Shown here: one piece after another, positions 57,852 to 64,000 of the stretch
Position numbering within the stretch: the stretch's first letter is position 1
Layout of the letters: every line of letters starts with the position of its first letter
The notes under the pieces: generated by a model
Told to the model about the DNA's origin: nothing
Databases searched by the model: none
Seen by the model: only the letters and a program-made list of their open reading frames with translations
Translations under genes and position numbers: made by a program
Assembly (NCBI RefSeq): GCF_032773895.1
Contig: NZ_CP120416.1
Span: 928,001-992,000, forward strand
Length of the DNA: 64,000 nucleotides
Direction of reading: 5' to 3'
Origin: Teredinibacter sp. KSP-S5-2
GTDB lineage: Bacteria > Pseudomonadota > Gammaproteobacteria > Pseudomonadales > Cellvibrionaceae

Positions 57852-59795
57852 TTACTTTAAATCGGTGGAGGGATGATCCGATGGAGTGGGTTGATTGAAT
57901 CCATTTTGCATGGCCAGGATGGCATTGCGGGCAACATCATTCGCCGACAAGCTATTAATCACTCGTGCAATATCCGTATGACTAATGGGGAGCCGCAAAT
58001 ATTCATCTGACAGATCGGTCAAGTAGCGGTTTTTGTCGGACGGCTTCCTTTGTTCTATTGGGGTGTGACTCAAAGCAATACGAAGCAGGGAAGATGCAGT
58101 GAATTTCTGTAAGTGCTTCAATACTGCCTGAGCTTGCTGGGTGTCGCTGTCAATATCCACCAGTGCTAGTCCGTATTGGTCGTTGAGCGGTTCTTTGTTC
58201 TGGAGAATGTCTTGGTAGCTAAACGCATAAACATCGACATAAAGATGCTCAAATTGTTGTTTGAGTGTGGCGACAAACGTGGTGCTACCCACTACAGCAA
58301 TACGTTTGTGATGGCCAAAGCGCTGTTTAGCCTGTTCGGTAATTTCCTCTATTGAAGCGCCTAAAATGCATTGGAAGGCATAACGAAAGGTCAAGGATTC
58401 GTTTTGTTCTACTGCGATGGATTGGCGAACGGAGATAATCTCCTCCATTTTCTTCAGAGATTTTTGTAAGGGGCTACGTTCCTGTTTTGGCACATCCAGA
58501 GGATAGATTAAGTGCTGCTGCATTTGCTCCCATTGGTTGGCGGACAGTGGGAGAGTGTGTACCTTTAACTCAAATACCAGTGCATTTTTGTCTTCGACAC
58601 TAATGCGAATATGCCACTGGGAATGAAAGGATTTGAGTTGCTGTGGCCAATACTCTAACGCCAGAGTGAGGTAGCGAAGCGTGGCATGTTGATCGATGAG
58701 AATGCAATCCTCGGTTTTGCGTATCGAATCAGAAACCAGAATATCGATGGGAAATTGTTTACGGGAGGCAATGACACCCAAGCCCCGTTCAAGATTGGTA
58801 ATACAGTTCGTTAAGGTATCCGAAACGTACCGAGGGTATGCGGGCAATTCATCCTTTTCCAATATATGCTGGACTTCATCCACTGCCCGTAGGGAGTTCA
58901 TCATATTGACGATCAAAGAGTGAGCTTGGTTGGATACATGCTCCTGGGCAAGTTCCACTGCTTCGTTAAAAGTGCCTTCGATGGATTGGCGAAGGTCATT
59001 CATCAAGTTTTGGATCATAGACAAGCTGCGAACTTCTTTTTCTGTACGAGCGGCTTGCTCAGCAATCTTTTTCTCTTTATCTGCCTGTAGCGACGCTTCA
59101 TATCGTTCGACCGCTGCGCCTGTTTCATTAATGTGTTTGGCAAGCTGGCCGAGTTCATCATTCGACGTGTGGGAAAGGTTGGGGTGATAGTTCCCGTGTT
59201 GAATGTCGATTAAGCCCTTTGCCATTTGTGCAATACGACGAGTAATAAAATAATTTACGGATACAGCACAACCAATGGCAAAGAACAATGCGAGCACCAA
59301 TAATATGCCGGTTTCGATTTTCATTTGTTGAAGTTGTGCGTCCTTCAGTGCGGGGTTAAAGGAAATATTCAGTGTGCCTAGACGTTTAGGTGTCGTTACC
59401 TCAACCGATTTTTCTGTTCGCCCTGGAAATTCTAATAGTCGGCCTGATGCATTTTGTTCAATAGATTGACTCACCCAATCACCGGCGTAACTCATGGTTA
59501 TTGGCGAGTTGACTTGTGTTTTATTGTTTTCGTCACGTAACTCAATCGCGTTTATATCTGGCCGTTGCGTCAATTGATCAAACCGTGATTGCAGGTGATC
59601 ATATAAGCCGGTTTCAAGTGCTTCTCTGGCATCGACAGAGAGCAGGTCAAACAATGTGGCTTGCGTTTGTTGTACGTTGGCATGAATTAATTCCAGGCGT
59701 TGTTGCGTATTGTGAATCAATATGGGAACCGCTAAACACAATACTGCGATGGTTACGCACGCGGAAAATTTGATTCGCAGTGACGCATCCTTCAT
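57852..59795 (-). CDS. Membrane sensor with HAMP domain and degenerate kinase/receiver parts
   Basis: 647 aa. First membrane helix at residues 9-28, a periplasmic sensor domain to about residue 165, a second helix (TGILLVLALFFAIGCAVSVN), HAMP (RRIAQMAKGLIDIQHGNYHP, then NDELGQLAKHINETG) and a coiled coil. The following part has the length of a histidine kinase plus receiver, but I see no H-box His, N-box or receiver phospho-Asp motif in the standard form. It overlaps the binding-protein gene by four bases and probably senses its ligand. Confidence 0.7.
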   Translation of the reverse strand: MKDASLRIKFSACVTIAVLCLAVPILIHNTQQRLELIHANVQQTQATLFDLLSVDAREALETGLYDHLQSRFDQLTQRPDINAIELRDENNKTQVNSPITMSYAGDWVSQSIEQNASGRLLEFPGRTEKSVEVTTPKRLGTLNISFNPALKDAQLQQMKIETGILLVLALFFAIGCAVSVNYFITRRIAQMAKGLIDIQHGNYHPNLSHTSNDELGQLAKHINETGAAVERYEASLQADKEKKIAEQAARTEKEVRSLSMIQNLMNDLRQSIEGTFNEAVELAQEHVSNQAHSLIVNMMNSLRAVDEVQHILEKDELPAYPRYVSDTLTNCITNLERGLGVIASRKQFPIDILVSDSIRKTEDCILIDQHATLRYLTLALEYWPQQLKSFHSQWHIRISVEDKNALVFELKVHTLPLSANQWEQMQQHLIYPLDVPKQERSPLQKSLKKMEEIISVRQSIAVEQNESLTFRYAFQCILGASIEEITEQAKQRFGHHKRIAVVGSTTFVATLKQQFEHLYVDVYAFSYQDILQNKEPLNDQYGLALVDIDSDTQQAQAVLKHLQKFTASSLLRIALSHTPIEQRKPSDKNRYLTDLSDEYLRLPISHTDIARVINSLSANDVARNAILAMQNGFNQPTPSDHPSTDLK

Positions 59796-60673
59796 TCGGC
59801 AGCTCCTTGTTTATCCATTGCCAGGGCGGCATTGAGTTGAGTTTCCAGTTGGCGTTCATCCAGGTGGTGAAAACCCAGCGTTTTCGCGAGTGTGGTATTC
59901 AGAATGACACGGTACTGTGTGGGGTATGTTTGAATCGGCGTTTGTGGATGCTTGTGAAGTTCCTGTATTAACGCAATCGCATCCTGAATAAGCTGATTGT
60001 CGCTGGTATATAAGCTGGCGAGCGCACCGCGTTTTTGCGTCATTTCTTTTGAGTAACCGATCAACACTTTTTGTTGTCGGAAAAGTGATCGTGCAATGGC
60101 GGTAATGTTCGCGGTAGTAAATAAACCTGAGTCGGGCTGGGCAATCACGCCTTGTACATTTCTAAGTTGTCTCAACCATTGCTTTGCCGAATCTGTTTCA
60201 ATAACTTGGATCGTGGAGGGAAATTGCTGCATTTGAATAAATCGTGCAAAACTTGAGTCACGATGAACGGGCAGTAGTAGATTGGCTTCGTCCCCTAATA
60301 GTTGCACAGCAAACTCGGTTAATGCTTTAGGCGATGGCTCCATAAAAAGCGCCGAAATGGATATGTCGGAATGATTGTCTGTTAGGGCGTAAAACTCTTC
60401 TCGTGTAATTAATAAGGCAATGACTGGGAATTCGGGTTTGTTTTTTTGGACTAAAACGTTTCGCAACTCCTCTGGTCCGAGAGTGACGATGACGTTGCTA
60501 TCAATGTTTGAAGGTGATTTAAACGCTTTGGTTAAATGATTGACCAGTGGGGTATTGTTGAGTGCAGTCGGAATATGGAATTGAATTTCTACGGCAATAG
60601 CCGAACTGTGAATAAGGCACAACAGCAGTATTCCAAAAAAGCTATGTCGAATATACGGTGCTAACCCACTCAC
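59792..60673 (-). CDS. Periplasmic ABC-type substrate-binding-like protein
   Basis: 293 aa with a signal peptide (SFFGILLLCLIHSSAIAVE). VIVTLGPEELRNVLVQKNKP and LRQLRNVQGVIAQPDSGLFT, then ARSLFRQQKVLIGYSKEMTQ fit the ABC_sub_bind family of two-lobed binding proteins. There are no ABC transporter genes beside it, so it likely serves as a ligand sensor for the HAMP protein. Confidence 0.75.
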   Translation of the reverse strand: MSGLAPYIRHSFFGILLLCLIHSSAIAVEIQFHIPTALNNTPLVNHLTKAFKSPSNIDSNVIVTLGPEELRNVLVQKNKPEFPVIALLITREEFYALTDNHSDISISALFMEPSPKALTEFAVQLLGDEANLLLPVHRDSSFARFIQMQQFPSTIQVIETDSAKQWLRQLRNVQGVIAQPDSGLFTTANITAIARSLFRQQKVLIGYSKEMTQKRGALASLYTSDNQLIQDAIALIQELHKHPQTPIQTYPTQYRVILNTTLAKTLGFHHLDERQLETQLNAALAMDKQGAAE

Positions 60674-60692
60674 CTGACATCCTTACTTCTTG

Positions 60693-61490
60693 TTAAGTCG
60701 ATATGGGATATCGAAGAAAAATAAAATGCATTAGATTCACTCCAAAATGCACGGCCAAGGCCATTGAAAACCGTTGGGTGTAGGCAAATACTGCGCTGTA
60801 AATTGCCCCTGCAATAAAAAATAGTAACCACGTTTTATTGATTGTCGTGGAGTGGGCAAAGGCAAACAAAACACTTGTGAATATTCCTGCGACCCACATG
60901 CCGATGGTCGGATTACTAAAGAAAGAAGTCATTCGATCTTGTATCAATAAACGAAAAAATGCTTCCTCAGAGAGTACGGTAATGCCGAGGTTGACGAGCA
61001 CAAATAAACCCAGTCCTTCGGATATTTTGGGTTGCCATCCGACATCGAAAAATACATTGGCAATCAGCAACATGACGAAAACGCTGGCCGCCGTAATAAG
61101 AATCGATTCGTGCAAGGGACGAGCTATCGAGTTGTTGCTGTATACGGTGAGTAACCAGATAATGACCAGTATGCCACCGAGTAATTTACTGAAGTTCATG
61201 TGTAGGGTGAACGGCAGTCCGCCTTCATGCATTGCGGAGGTCTCCCAGGCGATAGGGTAGTGGAACCCCTCTGGTCGATAAATGGCAATAAAGAATCCCA
61301 AGACTACGACTGCACACCACAAAACAATTTCGAGCCATCCGGTTTCGGGCGTTTTGACCACAAGCCAGCCCAAGCCCAGGCCAAACAGCGGTAAACACAA
61401 GGCGTTAACTAACGGAATCAGTGCGCCGAATACAAAAATCGTCGTCAGTGTTAATACGCCAACGGTAGCATACAGTCGTGATTTCATCAT
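60693..61490 (-). CDS. CPBP family intramembrane metalloprotease
   Basis: 265 aa with about eight membrane helices. TVLSEEAFFRLLIQDRM is motif 1 (EExxxR), SVLFAFAHSTT motif 2 (FxxxH), and LAVHFGVNLMHFIF motif 3 (HxxxN/H). Family members process prenylated or other membrane substrates or act in immunity and bacteriocin resistance. It begins 2 nt after the TonB receptor stop, so it is tightly co-transcribed. Confidence 0.85.
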   Translation of the reverse strand: MMKSRLYATVGVLTLTTIFVFGALIPLVNALCLPLFGLGLGWLVVKTPETGWLEIVLWCAVVVLGFFIAIYRPEGFHYPIAWETSAMHEGGLPFTLHMNFSKLLGGILVIIWLLTVYSNNSIARPLHESILITAASVFVMLLIANVFFDVGWQPKISEGLGLFVLVNLGITVLSEEAFFRLLIQDRMTSFFSNPTIGMWVAGIFTSVLFAFAHSTTINKTWLLFFIAGAIYSAVFAYTQRFSMALAVHFGVNLMHFIFLRYPIST

Positions 61491-61492
61491 GG

Positions 61493-63658
61493 TTACAATC
61501 TCAGTGCGATTCCAAGTTCAGCGTAAGTTGTGTGCTCATGGGTATAGCGAATGGCGAGATCTATGGCGGGTTCTGCATAGATCACATCACTGGGTTGGTA
61601 TTGAATATGGGCAAATAATTCCAGCGCTGTGTTACCTGTTCGCAGGTGCTCTCGCCAGGAAATTTTCCAGCGATCCAGGCTATTGTTCATCTGGTCACTG
61701 TGGCCGATATAACTGAACGTGATCGTTCGATCATTGTTATCAAACGTGAGTGCGGTAGAGCCCGAATGTTCGCTATTGAGTCCTTGCTCGTTCAGCGAGG
61801 TGAAGTCGTGATCCTGGTAACTGTAATTAATGTCCCAGTACAGTTCTGGAAAGATGGGATAACGGCCGCTGACTTCAAAGCCTTGGACAGTGCCTGAGCC
61901 ATTATTGCTGAGTTGGAAATCGGCGTAGGCGGGTTTTTCCGTGATGAGATCATCGAGGTCTTCGTAAAATACACGACTGTCCAGTGTGAGTCGTTTCCCT
62001 TGATAGAGTATGCCGATTTCCGTCGCGTCTATACGTTCGGGTTGCAAGTTAAACCCTTCCGATGAAGCATAGTCCGCAAAGATGCTGTCGGTAATACCAT
62101 CAATAACCGGAGATATATCGCGAACACGGTAATTCCAGCTTCGATCTGTTTCGGCTAAATCTGGCGTGCGAAAGGCGCGATTCACAACCCAACGAGCGCT
62201 GAGTGTGTCATGTATATGCCAGTTAAGGGATGCTCTTGGACTGAAGACTAATTCGTCGATGTTTTCCGGGTATTCGGCCATAAAGCCGATATTGCTTGTG
62301 AGTGCCGAGACGGGTTTCCATTCGACGTTCATAAATCCACTGACAATGCTCTGTTGGGCATAGCCTGTAAAATAGGTCTCACTGGTATTTTTTAGTTGTT
62401 CGTATGTTGCACCTGCAAGCCAACGAAGTTCGGGTGTTAGAAATCGGTGGTGTTCTACCGTCAGGTGTTGTCTTTCATCTTTGTAGTCTTGATTTAGTGT
62501 GCCGCAAACAGGTGTAAAAGCGGTAGTGCCGAGCTGTTGTACTCGTGTCATTAATGCCAGGGCTAAGGCATCATCTTCAGTCGTTCCACCAGAGGGAATT
62601 TGATTATTGAGTAAGGCATCGAAGTAGTCAGGGTTTGCCCTGAGTAATGCATAGGATTCCGGCAGAATAAACACGGCAGGTGAACACGCACGAAAATCCT
62701 GCTCCAGGGTATTTCGTTTCCAATACGCTTGCATGCGTGTTTCTGAATTGTCGTTATGCGTATGAATTAATTGACCATTAAAAAAATAGTCTTCCGTTTC
62801 GATATCTGGAAAAACGCCAGACTCTTGTCTGCTGACTACATACTCAGACTCCGATTTTGATGTTACGGCACCGATTTGAATCGTCAGTTCCGTGTCATTT
62901 TGAATCAGCGTGTCACCACGTAGTAAAAAACGGGAAACTTCTGTCGTGTCTCGGCTGCCGGGTGCTGCGCTACCTGTTTCCTGTGCGTTTAAGGCTTCGT
63001 CGTAACCATTGTCTCGCCATTGTGATGCACGAAAAGTCAGTGTGGTTTCGCCAAAGCCTGCGGCACCTCGATAAAAAGCAAAATGATCGTTACGATTACC
63101 TGCTTGCACGGAAGCTTCATGATTCGGGACATCTGCGGAATGGCGGGTAATAATATTGACCACGGCCTGGAATGAATTGGCTCCATAGGAAGCAGCACTG
63201 GGATTACGGGTAACTTCTATCCGCTCAATATCGTGAACCGTGACGGGGAGTTGTGCCCAGTCGATTTTGGATAAACCGGCCAGATATACGGACATACCAT
63301 CAACCATGACTTGTAAACGTCTTGGAACGAGTGCTGAACCACCGTGATAGGCAATGCGATAGTCATGGCCAGAGGATTGACTATATCCAGTGGTTTCTAA
63401 AACGGACATCCCTGGAACTAAACGCAAGGCTTCCGGGATGGTTTCTATTCCCTGATTTAATAATTGGTCTCGCTTGAGTACTGTGACAGAGCCGGGGGTA
63501 TCTTCTATGGTTTGTCCCATTCGTGCAGGTGTTAATGCCATCGCGCTATTCGATAAGTCTCGATACTGACGAATATCGTGATTGTTGGTTTCGCAGAAAG
63601 CGTTAGAAGACGCCAAAATACCATATATTGGAAGGGTGAGGATTGCGAAAGATTTCAC
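61493..63658 (-). CDS. TonB-dependent outer-membrane receptor
   Basis: 721 aa with a signal peptide. Plug domain: GQTIEDTPGSVTVLKRDQLL, then TIPEALRLVPGMSVL and IERIEVTRNPSAASYGANSF followed by QAVVNIITR. The remainder is a 22-strand barrel ending in YAELGIALRL, with a terminal Leu where Phe is usual. It lacks a clear TonB box in the first residues after cleavage. It heads the five-gene minus-strand operon and probably imports the substrate processed by the ceramidase-like enzyme. Confidence 0.85.
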   Translation of the reverse strand: MKSFAILTLPIYGILASSNAFCETNNHDIRQYRDLSNSAMALTPARMGQTIEDTPGSVTVLKRDQLLNQGIETIPEALRLVPGMSVLETTGYSQSSGHDYRIAYHGGSALVPRRLQVMVDGMSVYLAGLSKIDWAQLPVTVHDIERIEVTRNPSAASYGANSFQAVVNIITRHSADVPNHEASVQAGNRNDHFAFYRGAAGFGETTLTFRASQWRDNGYDEALNAQETGSAAPGSRDTTEVSRFLLRGDTLIQNDTELTIQIGAVTSKSESEYVVSRQESGVFPDIETEDYFFNGQLIHTHNDNSETRMQAYWKRNTLEQDFRACSPAVFILPESYALLRANPDYFDALLNNQIPSGGTTEDDALALALMTRVQQLGTTAFTPVCGTLNQDYKDERQHLTVEHHRFLTPELRWLAGATYEQLKNTSETYFTGYAQQSIVSGFMNVEWKPVSALTSNIGFMAEYPENIDELVFSPRASLNWHIHDTLSARWVVNRAFRTPDLAETDRSWNYRVRDISPVIDGITDSIFADYASSEGFNLQPERIDATEIGILYQGKRLTLDSRVFYEDLDDLITEKPAYADFQLSNNGSGTVQGFEVSGRYPIFPELYWDINYSYQDHDFTSLNEQGLNSEHSGSTALTFDNNDRTITFSYIGHSDQMNNSLDRWKISWREHLRTGNTALELFAHIQYQPSDVIYAEPAIDLAIRYTHEHTTYAELGIALRL

Positions 63659-63735
63659 TGATATCTCCTTATTAATTTATTGGCTCCCATCCTTGTTCTA
63701 CCACTCTCATAAAAACGTTTTGTAGCTTACAACAG

Positions 63736-63760
63736 TTTATTTAAACTTTTAAATAAATAA
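63736..63760 (-). promoter_or_regulatory. AT-rich dyad upstream of the TonB operon
   Basis: TTTATTTAAACTTTTAAATA is nearly self-complementary, and its TTATTTAAACTT (63737-63748) is identical to the left arm at 55684-55695. It lies about 80 nt before the receptor start. Confidence 0.5.
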
Positions 63761-63808
63761 AACGTGCCAAATCATGCGTGCGAAGCAATTGATGACAATA
63801 AAAAATAA

Positions 63809-63936
63809 TTGGCGCCAAATGTTTTCTGTGGCGCTGAATGTCTCAAATTGTTTCAAAAAATAATTCGCCATATTCCAAATTTGTAAAAAAAACAGGAAAA
63901 ATACTTGTTTTAATGTGTTGATTACATTGGTGCCAA
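63809..63936. promoter_or_regulatory. Pair of TTGGYGCCAA palindromes at the right edge
   Basis: TTGGCGCCAA (63809-63818) and TTGGTGCCAA (63927-63936) are 10-bp palindromes 118 bp apart in the 342-base gap beyond the receptor gene, otherwise AT-rich and without a gene. They may be operator sites for the TonB operon or for a gene beyond the window. Confidence 0.4.
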
Positions 63937-64000
63937 TATGAAGATTTTGAGGAATATAATTTTATCTTTTAACAGAATTAAACTTTAACTCCTATGGATT

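Noticed and set aside
1-64000. tRNA or rRNA genes as integration targets
   Set aside because: I saw no cloverleaf-like or rRNA sequence by eye in either strand; a covariance-model search would be needed to be certain.

Overview
The window is gammaproteobacterial chromosome carrying one large tailed-prophage-like element. Family content (T6SS-type polymorphic toxins, TonB receptor, CsrA) and moderate GC suggest a free-living marine or soil Gammaproteobacterium, perhaps Cellvibrionales; that placement is a guess.

Left flank (1-6770): a polymorphic-toxin island. An RHS-core protein with a signal peptide and an HNH-like tip is followed by an overlapping Imm33-like immunity gene. An Imm49-like gene, a ketosynthase-fold protein that seems to lack the catalytic Cys, an AHH nuclease toxin and two tandem Imm11-like genes come next. 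An uncharacterised minus-strand gene (6916-7644) separates this island from the phage.

Phage-like element (about 7.8 kb to 51 kb, possibly to 56.5 kb). Early module: seven CCGTCCAA repeats, a small HTH protein, a Sak4-like ATPase, an SSB-like protein, a Cas4/RecB-like nuclease and a TOPRIM primase-helicase, followed by GTCGTTCCC repeats that may form an origin. Packaging and head genes are lambda-like: Nu1-like small terminase, gpA terminase with an intein, gpW, portal, S49 protease/scaffold, gpD, gpE, joining proteins. Tail genes are P2-like: V, W, J, I, fibre, FI, FII, E/E' with a -1 slippery site, T, U, X, D. Lysis candidates are a GTA-type 3TM holin and a pesticin-like muramidase. I see no integrase or transposase.

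The most unusual feature is a set of about 15 small accessory transcription units. Each has the same upstream element (ACTTGATT-like box, about 12 nt, then TTGAAGCGTTMATG), a short gene, and in most cases its own hairpin terminator. Eleven units lie on the minus strand between 16.6 and 25.2 kb, splitting the terminase genes; four are on the plus strand between portal and lysozyme and between tape measure and gpU. The products include several small paralogous families.

Right part (51.4-56.5 kb): a minus-strand block of unrecognised genes with CsrA, a gene preceded by a LexA-type SOS box, and a divergent HTH-like gene next to a 12-bp-arm inverted repeat. One arm recurs exactly upstream of the TonB receptor at the far right.

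Right flank (56.6-63.7 kb): a compact minus-strand operon of TonB-dependent receptor, CPBP membrane protease, periplasmic binding protein, HAMP sensor with degenerate kinase/receiver parts, and neutral ceramidase-like enzyme; probably a substrate sensing and uptake system.
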